The notes under the pieces are model-generated. The model saw nothing but the letters and a program-made list of their open reading frames with translations, did not search any database and was not told the origin of the DNA. Shown in pieces: positions 49,524 to 57,265 of a stretch of DNA of 57,265 nucleotides. Source of the DNA: Candidatus Saccharimonadota bacterium (lineage in GTDB: Bacteria; Patescibacteriota; Saccharimonadia; Saccharimonadales; Saccharimonadaceae); the NCBI GenBank assembly GCA_016282495.1, contig JAEEKR010000014.1, positions 1 to 57,265 of the forward strand. The letters are read 5' to 3'. The position numbers were made by a program, and so were the translations under genes. Each line of letters opens with the position of its first letter. Within the stretch, counting starts at the first letter, position 1.

Positions 49524-49572
49524 AACTGTATTATAACATATCTGATGATTCTCCTTGTGTTATAATAATTTC

Positions 49573-50727
49573 ATGGAAATAGTAATGGTTATTATTGGGG
49601 CGATTTGTATTCTGCTGCTGATTGTTCTGATTTTCAAAAAACCTAAAGCAGAAGTTGATATGTCTAAAATCGAAGAGCGTATGATCCGAATTGAAAGTGA
49701 GCTCGATAAGATTACGCCTAAGATTTCAAACGAATTTCGTGAAAATCGTAAAGAGATTTCGAGCAATTTTGAGACAATTCAAAAAACTGTCGATAATCGC
49801 GTAAAGAGTTTGCAGGATGATAATGCTAAAAAATTGGAAGAGATGCGCCAAACTGTTGATGAGAAACTGAAAGAGTCTGTTGAGAAGAGATTTAATGAGA
49901 GCTTTAAGACGATTTCTACACAGCTTACCCAAGTCTACGAAGGTCTTGGTGAAATGAAAAATCTTGCAACTGGCGTTGGTGATCTTAAAAAAGTAATGGA
50001 AGGCGTTAAAACTCGTGGAATTTATGGTGAAGTGCAACTCGGTGCGATTATCGCCGAAATGCTTGCTCCTGGCCAATACGAAGAAAATATTGCGACCAAG
50101 AAAGGTTCGCAAGACCGAGTAGAGTTTGCAATTAAAATGCCGGGTAAAGATAGCAATGTATTTTTGCCGATCGACTCCAAATTCCCAGTTGAGAATTATT
50201 CAAGATTAATTGCGGCTTATGATAAGGGTGATAAGACTGAGATTGAAAAATATCGTAAAGCTTTGTCTGATGATGTTAAGACTCAGGCTAAGAAGATTTC
50301 AACAAAATATCTTGACGTGCCTGCAACGACTGAGTTCGCGATGATGTTTGTGCCAACTGAAAGTTTATATGCCGAGATCTTGCGTATTCCTGGTCTTTCG
50401 GACGAGGTTAGAACTAAGTTTAGCGTGTCGATTGCTTCTCCTTCGACTTTGCCTGTAATGTTGAACGGGCTTCTCATGGGCTTTCGTTCAGTGGCTATTG
50501 AGAAGCGTTCGGCTGAAGTTTGGCAAACGCTTGGTGCAGTTAAAACTCAATTTGGTAAATTTGGAGATCTTCTTGATGGCGTCCAAAAGAAACTAACCGA
50601 ATCTGCAAATAAAATTGAATCCGCGAAAACCACATCTCGTCAGATTGAGAAGAAGCTTTCTGGTGTTGAGGTCCTGTCTGAATCAGAATCTGTAAAGATG
50701 ATTGGCAATATTTCTGTAGAAGACTAA
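49573..50727 (+). CDS. rmuC: DNA recombination protein RmuC
   Basis: TRGIYGEVQLGAIIAEML, FLPIDSKFPVENYSRL; ATG 49573 preferred over 49555. Confidence 0.95.
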   Translation: MEIVMVIIGAICILLLIVLIFKKPKAEVDMSKIEERMIRIESELDKITPKISNEFRENRKEISSNFETIQKTVDNRVKSLQDDNAKKLEEMRQTVDEKLKESVEKRFNESFKTISTQLTQVYEGLGEMKNLATGVGDLKKVMEGVKTRGIYGEVQLGAIIAEMLAPGQYEENIATKKGSQDRVEFAIKMPGKDSNVFLPIDSKFPVENYSRLIAAYDKGDKTEIEKYRKALSDDVKTQAKKISTKYLDVPATTEFAMMFVPTESLYAEILRIPGLSDEVRTKFSVSIASPSTLPVMLNGLLMGFRSVAIEKRSAEVWQTLGAVKTQFGKFGDLLDGVQKKLTESANKIESAKTTSRQIEKKLSGVEVLSESESVKMIGNISVED

Positions 50728-51329
50728 AGGTTAGTGCGGTTTTCTAGAGCTGCACTCAAGGTGATTTGGTCGGCATAGGCTAGGTCTACGCCTAGTGGCA
50801 AGCCGCGAGCTAGGCGCGTGATTTTAAGTTCTGGGTATTTTTCAATAATCATTTTTTGCAAAAGCAGGGCGGTGGATTCGCCTTCTACAGATGGGTTTGT
50901 GGCAATAATTATTTCCTTAACGTCATCTTTTTCGATACGGTCAATGAGTTCTTTGATATGGAGTTGGTCGATGGTAATTCCGTCGATCGGAGAAAGTGCT
51001 CCGCCAAGAACATGATAAGTGCCTTGATACTGTTTGGTTTGCTCTATGGCATAAATATCTAGTGGCTCTTCCACAACGAGCACTGTAGATTTGTCTTTTT
51101 TCGGATCGGAGTATAGAGGCGAAACGTCATCGTTTGCGTCAATTAACGCGAATGTAATTGGGCAAGACTTAATGTTGGTATGGAGATTTAGGAGCGATTC
51201 CGAGATATTTTTAGATATCTGAGGGCTACTCTTGAATAAGAAGTATGCATATCTTTCAGCCGTGCGGGGGCCTACCCCTGGTAAATGACCAAGAGCTTCA
51301 ATTACTTCCTCTAAAGTTTTTGGCAACAC
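50724..51329 (-). CDS. recR: Recombination protein RecR
   Basis: LGHLPGVGPRTAERYAYFL, YHVLGGALSPIDGI, LARGLPLGVDLAYADQITLSAAL. Confidence 0.97.
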   Translation of the reverse strand: MLPKTLEEVIEALGHLPGVGPRTAERYAYFLFKSSPQISKNISESLLNLHTNIKSCPITFALIDANDDVSPLYSDPKKDKSTVLVVEEPLDIYAIEQTKQYQGTYHVLGGALSPIDGITIDQLHIKELIDRIEKDDVKEIIIATNPSVEGESTALLLQKMIIEKYPELKITRLARGLPLGVDLAYADQITLSAALENRTNL

Positions 51330-51353
51330 AATAACCTCTCTTACCTCTTATGC

Positions 51354-51382
51354 TTGACAAAAATAACAAAGTGTGCTATAAT
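51354..51382 (+). promoter_or_regulatory. Consensus sigma-70-type promoter antisense to ybaB/recR
   Basis: TTGACA (51354-51359), 17-bp spacer, TGC-TATAAT (51377-51382). Confidence 0.75.
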
Positions 51383-51388
51383 GGAAAG

Positions 51389-51441
51389 ATAGACTTAAAA
51401 TCCTAGATTCCCGAGACCGCCCATGAGTGGTTTCATTTTTT
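51389..51441 (+). ncRNA. Candidate ~53-nt antisense small RNA
   Basis: Starts 7 nt after the -10; ends at GAGACCGC-ccatga-GTGGTTTC stem followed by ATTTTTT. Confidence 0.4.
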
Positions 51442-51691
51442 CCGTGGCAATCTCTTGTGCTTTGGCGTAGCCATCACGCATGCAGTTTTCGATCCAGCGT
51501 TCGAGTTCATGAATATCATCTAGATCAACTTTCTCTGGATCGATGGTGACTTTCTTGATTTTTAGTTCTCCGTTGATTTGTACTACAACAGCGCCGTCGC
51601 CAGCTTCAACTTCAACGATTTCGTTCTTAAGCTCTTTTTGTGCTTTACGTAATTGATTGACCATCTTCATTTGGTCCATAGTCGCGCCCAT
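51395..51691 (-). CDS. YbaB/EbfC family nucleoid-associated protein
   Basis: KMVNQLRKAQKELKNEIVEVEAGDGAVVVQINGELKIKKVTIDPE. Confidence 0.93.
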   Translation of the reverse strand: MGATMDQMKMVNQLRKAQKELKNEIVEVEAGDGAVVVQINGELKIKKVTIDPEKVDLDDIHELERWIENCMRDGYAKAQEIATEKMKPLMGGLGNLGF

Positions 51692-51703
51692 AGTTATTAA
51701 CTC

Positions 51704-53152
51704 CTAATTATTATTGACTGTATATACGTATATTCTATCAGAATTTTCGGTTTTTGGGGAGGTGATGATACGAGATAATTTGACATTCTCTGGTAGATTG
51801 TCGATTTTTTGGAGGGAGTAAATATCGTTATCTAACGTGTTCGGCATAGAATTTAATATAGTCATATTTCTCTTCTCTTCTAAAATTTGATAGAATGCGA
51901 GATTTGGGTTGCTTTGTTCTACTAACAGACTAGATCCATCATCGATTTTAGCGTTGATAATTGATAAATCGTTACTATAGAAGCTAGCAACGGATGGGTT
52001 GTAGCGATACCCTTCCATGTAATGTGAGAGGTCAGATATAATGATAACTCCTAGGAAAATAGAAATTGGTAGAATACCGAACACTCTAGCATATGGGTTT
52101 TCTGGGAAGAGACCATACCATTTTTCAAGGATATAGCGAAGACCATGTGCAACTAAAATTGCGAGCGGTATGATGATTAGCATGGCTGAACTTGGATTTA
52201 GTCCAGATAGAAATACGGTGAAGAGGGTGAAGTAGAAAGCGATTGAGTTTCTGGATGCGAAAAAGCCTCTGGACGTTGATAAAACACCGATAATTGCAAT
52301 TGCAACGGTTGCAAGATTGATAAGTGGTGAAAGATATACGCTTTCTAAGTGGCCGTTCCAGGAGAAATAAGGCACAAATGCTTCTTTGAGATTGTGCCAG
52401 AAATCGCCAAGATTGAAGTTTTTAGCAAATAATAATTCCATAACGACATCGGATCGATTGATAATATTCATAACAATTAAGCTGACGCCACCTAATATGA
52501 TTATAGACGTAATAATCAGTGGGATTTTTGGCAGCTGCTTAATGGTGAAGCGGAGATGTGGATTGAATAGGGTAAATAATATAATGAAGAAAATCAGGTA
52601 TGGTAAGTGTGGGGTGAATAAAGAGAATAATAATGCAAAGGCAAACACAAAGCAGTAAAGTGGACGCGGTCTTTTTACTCCTTGAATCTTAGAGCCAAGC
52701 CAGAGTAGAAGTGTTGGCCAAAAGACAAGCATAATTAGAGGTGTGCCTGAGCCGGATAGCCATAAGAATGGGACAGACAGAACTGTTAAGATAGATGCAA
52801 GAAGTGCGACGTTACTCTTAAACCATCGGTTTAGAAGAAGTATCAATAGAAAACCAAGGATTATACCCATAAGTATGCTTGGTAGTTTAATGGCATATTC
52901 AGTGAATCCTATGAATTTAATCGAGATTTTTTGCAGTATATGATAAGGAAGATCTACGAGGCTTCCTGTGGTAATAGTTTCTGCGTGAAGATTATAAGAT
53001 GTAGCTGCTGATTGCATTTCGGCTTCAGATAAGCCGTTTGGTGCAATTCTTGGCATTATGAGAAGTAGCGCGATAAAAGCAATGCCTAAGAGAATATATC
53101 CAATATGGAACCTATAACGATACAAAAAAAGTTTGGAAATTGGTTTTTTCAC
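51704..53152 (-). CDS. Multi-pass glycosyltransferase-like (GT39/ArnT-like) membrane protein
   Basis: Multi-TM; SEAEMQSAATSYNLHAE, TEYAIKLPSILMGIILGFLLILLLNRWF. Confidence 0.75.
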   Translation of the reverse strand: MKKPISKLFLYRYRFHIGYILLGIAFIALLLIMPRIAPNGLSEAEMQSAATSYNLHAETITTGSLVDLPYHILQKISIKFIGFTEYAIKLPSILMGIILGFLLILLLNRWFKSNVALLASILTVLSVPFLWLSGSGTPLIMLVFWPTLLLWLGSKIQGVKRPRPLYCFVFAFALLFSLFTPHLPYLIFFIILFTLFNPHLRFTIKQLPKIPLIITSIIILGGVSLIVMNIINRSDVVMELLFAKNFNLGDFWHNLKEAFVPYFSWNGHLESVYLSPLINLATVAIAIIGVLSTSRGFFASRNSIAFYFTLFTVFLSGLNPSSAMLIIIPLAILVAHGLRYILEKWYGLFPENPYARVFGILPISIFLGVIIISDLSHYMEGYRYNPSVASFYSNDLSIINAKIDDGSSLLVEQSNPNLAFYQILEEKRNMTILNSMPNTLDNDIYSLQKIDNLPENVKLSRIITSPKTENSDRIYVYTVNNN

Positions 53153-53179
53153 ATAAACATTATAGCATGGATTTTGGTT

Positions 53180-54550
53180 TTAGTCTTCGTCTTTCCTAGT
53201 TTCGTCGAGTGACATGAATCGCAGTAGTTCTGGGTGGAAATAGAGTTTGATTTTGCCAAGAGAACCGTTGCGGTGTTTGGCAATAATGAGCTCTGTTATA
53301 TTGGTCGGTTCGTAATCATCCTCGTTTTGGTGATAATAATCGACACGGTGTAAGAATGTGACAATGTCGGCATCTTGCTCGATAGAACCTGATTCGCGAA
53401 TATCAGACAGAACAGGTCTTGGATCGTCACGGCCAGTGACGCCACGGTTTAGCTGAGCTAATGCAACTACGGTGACGTTTAACTCACGGGCTAGGTTTTT
53501 GAGGCCTTGGGATATCTCGGTAACTTCTTGTACGCGGTTCCCTGCGTAGCGATCTGAACCGACGATAAGCTGAAGATAATCAACAATAATGAGCCCAATG
53601 TTGTGATCGTGAACTGCGCGGCGGGCTTTGTTGCGTATTTCTAGGATATTCATGCCGGCGCTATCGTCGATATATAGTGGGACATCGCTCATTTCACCTA
53701 GGGCATCGCTAATTTTTGGAAAATCCTCGTCAGAAATATTTCCAGTGCGGAGATTCCAGTTGTTGATGCCAGAGACATCCGACACGATTCTATCTACGAT
53801 TTGGTTTTTAGGCATTTCTAGAGAGAAGAATAGTACTCCGACTTTGTTGATTGATGCAACATTGTAGGCAAGGTTTTGCGCGAATGTAGTTTTACCCATG
53901 GCTGGACGGGCACCTATGATGAATAGATCGCCTTTTTGCAGACCTGCGGTTTTTTTGTCTAGATCAGGAAAACCAGTTTTTAGTCCACGGATTGCGCCTT
54001 TGGTTTTACGGAGCATTTCGATACGGTCGAAAGCGTCGACAAGAAGGTCATTTAGGGCTACGTAGTCGCTTTTGATGTCTTTGTCGGACACCTCAAATAA
54101 ATCTTTCTCGGCTTGGCCAATAAGTTCATCAATTTCAGCATCTTCGCTAAAGGCTTTTTCGGCAATAACGGTGCCTGCTCTGATTAACTGCCTCCTGATT
54201 GACATTTTTTTGACAATGTCGGCATAGGCTTTAGCGTGTGATGATGTAGGCACGAAATTTGTGAGTTCTGTAATATATGCGGCACCGCCGATGCTTTTTA
54301 AGGCTTTTAGGGCACGTAGCTCTGCAGTAAGAGTGAGCAAATCGATAGGTTTTCGGTGGTCGTAAAGTGATACCATGGCCTGAAAGATTTTGCCATGTTT
54401 TTCTTCGTAGAAATCTGATGGGTGAACGATTTCTAGAATCTCTGGGAATATGTTGTCAGAAATAAGAATTGCACCTAGCAGGGATTTTTCTGCATCTAGA
54501 TCTTGGGGCGGAATGCGCCCGTCGGTTTTAGAATAAGTCTTCTCCGCCAT
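53180..54550 (-). CDS. dnaB: Replicative DNA helicase
   Basis: PPQDLDAEKSLLGAIL, IIGARPAMGKTTFAQNLAYNVA, LIIVDYLQLI; start MAEKTYS preferred. Confidence 0.98.
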   Translation of the reverse strand: MAEKTYSKTDGRIPPQDLDAEKSLLGAILISDNIFPEILEIVHPSDFYEEKHGKIFQAMVSLYDHRKPIDLLTLTAELRALKALKSIGGAAYITELTNFVPTSSHAKAYADIVKKMSIRRQLIRAGTVIAEKAFSEDAEIDELIGQAEKDLFEVSDKDIKSDYVALNDLLVDAFDRIEMLRKTKGAIRGLKTGFPDLDKKTAGLQKGDLFIIGARPAMGKTTFAQNLAYNVASINKVGVLFFSLEMPKNQIVDRIVSDVSGINNWNLRTGNISDEDFPKISDALGEMSDVPLYIDDSAGMNILEIRNKARRAVHDHNIGLIIVDYLQLIVGSDRYAGNRVQEVTEISQGLKNLARELNVTVVALAQLNRGVTGRDDPRPVLSDIRESGSIEQDADIVTFLHRVDYYHQNEDDYEPTNITELIIAKHRNGSLGKIKLYFHPELLRFMSLDETRKDED

Positions 54551-55913
54551 TTTCTTTGATTTCCTCCACTTCTCCACCCATTATATCAGAGATTTTGGAA
54601 TTAACAGGTGTTTTTTTGAAATCATTTTGGTCGTGAATTTTAAGCGTTCCGTTCCCGAGCGCTTTTATTAGAGATTGTTCATTTTCTTTTTTCTTTAACA
54701 TATCATGAATGAATTTGTTTTTAGGATAGAGGTGGAGTGTTTCGTCTTTAAACTCATATTCAACGTCTCTTGCTAGTGTCTGAGCTAATAGTTTAGGACT
54801 GACTTTACTAACGTAATGATTAAAATTGAATTCACCTGGTGTTATGTTTTCTACTATTGGTTCTGGTGTTGTCTCTTCTTTTGCTTCTGCAATAACTTTT
54901 TCTTTTCTTATTACCATTGAGCTATTTTCGGTGGCTTTAATTGCTGTAGTTTTTTCGGCTGAAACTTGAACAATCCCAGTTTTAACCAGTTTTAAGAATG
55001 CGAGAAGGAGTTTTGCTTCTGGGAAGGGATTTGTAACGTTTGGTAGTTTTTCAAGAAGTGGAAATAGCTGCGGATCTGGGTGATTGATAATGTGCTTAAT
55101 AATTTCTTCGGCTAAGACTTCCGGTTTGATACCGTTTGCAATAGTCTCTTTGATGAGGCTCGCGATTTTTGTTTGATCTTGAGTTGTGTAAGAGCTAAGT
55201 AATTCTTCTATAATTTGATCTTCCGGGAGGCCGATAGCGTTAATGATCTTTTCTTTAGTGAGCTTTTCGTTTATTGACATAGTGGCTAGTTGGTCTAGGA
55301 GAGATAATGAATCACGAAAAGAACCGCCACCTCGTTTAGCAATTAATTCAATTGCTTCATCGTCAATATCAATTTTTTCTTTTTTTGCTACATTTCTCAG
55401 ATACTCTGCCATTGTGTCTATGTCGGCGAGTTTGAAATTGTAGGTTTGTGCACGAGATGTAATGGTGATTGGAACTTTGTGAGCGTCGGTTGTGGCCATA
55501 ATAAATACAACGTGCTTAGGTGGTTCTTCTAATGTTTTTAAGAGCGCATTAAAGGCCGATTTACTGAGCATGTGAACTTCATCGATGATATATACTTTGT
55601 ATTTACCGGTTGATGGGGCGATGGTGGCTTTTTCTCGGAGTTCACGAATATTGTCGACACCTGTGTTTGAAGCTGCGTCGATTTCGATGATATCGAGGTA
55701 ATTATCTTCGATTTCGTAGTTAAAACCATTAATGGCGTGAGCAAAAATACGTGCAACCGATGTTTTGCCTGTGCCGCGCGGGCCAGTAAATAGATAAGCG
55801 TGTGAAATCTGGTTGTTTTTGATGGCGTTTTCTAAAGTTTTGGTAATCTTAGACTGACCGATAATATCGGACAGCTTAGTAGGACGGTATTTTCTATACA
55901 AAGCCTTCTTCAT
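54528..55913 (-). CDS. dnaX: DNA polymerase III subunits gamma/tau
   Basis: LYRKYRPTKLSDIIGQ, HAYLFTGPRGTGKTSVARIFA, IDEVHMLSKSAFNALLKTLEEPP. Confidence 0.98.
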   Translation of the reverse strand: MKKALYRKYRPTKLSDIIGQSKITKTLENAIKNNQISHAYLFTGPRGTGKTSVARIFAHAINGFNYEIEDNYLDIIEIDAASNTGVDNIRELREKATIAPSTGKYKVYIIDEVHMLSKSAFNALLKTLEEPPKHVVFIMATTDAHKVPITITSRAQTYNFKLADIDTMAEYLRNVAKKEKIDIDDEAIELIAKRGGGSFRDSLSLLDQLATMSINEKLTKEKIINAIGLPEDQIIEELLSSYTTQDQTKIASLIKETIANGIKPEVLAEEIIKHIINHPDPQLFPLLEKLPNVTNPFPEAKLLLAFLKLVKTGIVQVSAEKTTAIKATENSSMVIRKEKVIAEAKEETTPEPIVENITPGEFNFNHYVSKVSPKLLAQTLARDVEYEFKDETLHLYPKNKFIHDMLKKKENEQSLIKALGNGTLKIHDQNDFKKTPVNSKISDIMGGEVEEIKENGGEDLF

Positions 55914-55951
55914 TGACTTTATTATATCAGAGACTAATTAAAAATTATAGA

Positions 55952-56470
55952 TCACAAAGCGGCTTCAACGGCAGCCCAAACGGCATTGTCGTTGTCTGCT
56001 GGAACAACTACTGATACTTGCGAACCTTCTTTGAGGTGGAAATAAGTAACTGAAGCATAGAGGATTTCGTATTCACGGCCGGAAACTTCTACATAATATT
56101 TGTCGTCGTGATGAATAAGAGTACCAATAACGGTTTTTCTTTCGACTGGACCAATTTGTTTGTAAAGGAATTTGCCTTCTGGAGTGATGGTGAGTTTCAA
56201 AATATCACCTTCTACGAGTTTGGACTTGCTGGCATAGTTGGCTGGAACTGGGAAATTCTTACCGTCAGGGCCAATCATGACCTGACCATCAAAGACACCT
56301 TCGATGATTTTGCCATCTGGATCGGAAATGACAGTTTCTCTAGGAGCGGTGATGGTTTCTCCGTCGCCAAGAATTGATATCAAAAGTTCCTTGGCTGCGG
56401 CCAAGTTGGTTTCTGCTTCGCTGATTAAACTACGGAGTCTTTTTATTTGTTTTTCTGGTAACTCAGACAT
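55952..56470 (-). CDS. Hypothetical protein: N-terminal helix plus beta-rich domains
   Basis: SD GAGGTG; MSELPEKQIKRLRSLISEAETNLAAAKELLISILGDGE then beta-rich segment; TTGACA-type promoter upstream. Confidence 0.75.
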   Translation of the reverse strand: MSELPEKQIKRLRSLISEAETNLAAAKELLISILGDGETITAPRETVISDPDGKIIEGVFDGQVMIGPDGKNFPVPANYASKSKLVEGDILKLTITPEGKFLYKQIGPVERKTVIGTLIHHDDKYYVEVSGREYEILYASVTYFHLKEGSQVSVVVPADNDNAVWAAVEAAL

Positions 56471-56604
56471 CACCTCGCATCCTGTCTGTTAAAAATTATA
56501 TTACTGTTATTATGATATATTTTTAGTTGTAAAATGTCAACAAAATTTTATGAAACTTTTCCACCAAAATAACACGGGTGACGTGCAAAATGTTGTAAAA
56601 AATA

Positions 56605-57036
56605 CTAGATATGATGGTATTTGCCACCATTTGTAATTTCGTAGGCACGATAGATTTGTTCGATCAACATTACACGCATCAACATGTGTGGGAAAACCAA
56701 GTTGGAAAAACTCCATACAAAATCTGCTTTTTTTCGTACCTCCTCGGTTACTCCGAATGCTCCGCCGATAATAATGACTATGTTTTTCCCTTCAATGAAT
56801 TTTTTATCCAGTTTTTGCGATAATTCAATTGAGCTAATATTCACGCCTCTTTCATCAGTTAATATCACATATTCGTCACTTTTAAAGTTCCAATCGGCTA
56901 AGATTTTATTTAGTTTATCTTCCTCGTAAAACTCCCACTTTACGTCGTATGGTTTACGAAGCCTCTTTTCGTATTCTGTGATTCCCTCTGCTACCCAGCT
57001 TGGACTCTTTTTGCCGCCGGCGATTATTCTTATCAT
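56605..57036 (-). CDS. rlmH: 23S rRNA (pseudouridine1915-N3)-methyltransferase
   Basis: MIRIIAGGKK, YVILTDERG, IIIGGAFGVTEEVRKKADFVWSFSNLVFPHMLMRVMLIEQIYRAYEI. Confidence 0.95.
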   Translation of the reverse strand: MIRIIAGGKKSPSWVAEGITEYEKRLRKPYDVKWEFYEEDKLNKILADWNFKSDEYVILTDERGVNISSIELSQKLDKKFIEGKNIVIIIGGAFGVTEEVRKKADFVWSFSNLVFPHMLMRVMLIEQIYRAYEITNGGKYHHI

Positions 57037-57057
57037 GTTGCAATTTTCCTTTACTTT

Positions 57058-57073
57058 TGATATAATTATACCA
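57058..57073. promoter_or_regulatory. Near-palindromic bidirectional -10 region TGATATAATTATACCA (rlmH / rplJ)
   Basis: + -10 at 57061-57066, - -10 at 57065-57070. Confidence 0.7.
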
Positions 57074-57150
57074 GTTACCAAAGACAGCGACGGGGTTTTC
57101 CTTAATAATGTCGCCGAGGCATTTCTTGAATTTAATTGGTAACGCTGTTT
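57074..57150 (+). ncRNA. Probable ribosomal protein L10 leader (rplJ 5' UTR)
   Basis: GTTACCAAAGACAGCG...TTGGTAAC: closing helix 57074-57081/57136-57143 and inner GCGAC/GTCGC hairpin 57087-57091/57110-57114; directly upstream of rplJ. Confidence 0.6.
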
Positions 57151-57186
57151 AAAAACTTAGCTAATCGTTTACCAAAGGAACTTTTT

Positions 57187-57265
57187 ATGGCAATTTCAAA
57201 AGATAAAAAGACTACATTGGTTGCTGATTTAACGAAACTTCTTTCCGACGCAAAAATGACTGCTT
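57187..57265 (+). CDS. rplJ: 50S ribosomal protein L10, N-terminal fragment (truncated by window end)
   Basis: MAISKDKKTTLVADLTKLLSDAKMTA; AAAGGAA SD. Confidence 0.85.
   Translation, partial: MAISKDKKTTLVADLTKLLSDAKMTA

Overview
This 57.3 kb window looks like core chromosome of a small-genome Patescibacteria/CPR bacterium, most likely Candidatus Saccharibacteria (TM7). That assignment is inferred from gene content and protein character; no search was run. UGA reads as stop (e.g. prmC), which argues against the UGA-recoding CPR lineages. Housekeeping genes include prfA-prmC, htrA, lepB, dus, a UvrD-like helicase-nuclease, nrdDG, gatCAB, uvrB, gap/rpiB/rpe, rpsL-rpsG, tig, tmk/tdk, an ABC exporter pair, cysS, rmuC, recR, ybaB, dnaB, dnaX, rlmH and the start of rplJ. 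There is one tRNA, Val(CAC). Two accessory zones stand out. The first is about 0.25-3.27 kb: repeat-bounded genes plus an HNH endonuclease next to the tRNA 3' end. The second is about 18.5-26.6 kb: a surface/secretion-like cluster with a 1034-aa membrane protein, a cutinase-VWA-PKD fusion and a membrane-anchored lysozyme/transglycosylase-like protein. The strongest non-gene signal is a recurring promoter grammar: an extended -10 (TGnTATAAT or close variant) followed after about 6-7 nt by the start codon, at about 17 genes. This predicts widespread leaderless mRNAs, some fired from symmetric bidirectional promoters. Other non-coding signals are a candidate antisense small RNA with a consensus promoter and terminator at 51354-51441, an NrdR-box-like promoter on nrdD, an L10-leader-like region, and a dispersed GGCGCGCTC..TTCCGAAAA repeat. 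No CRISPR array, rRNA or transposase was seen.
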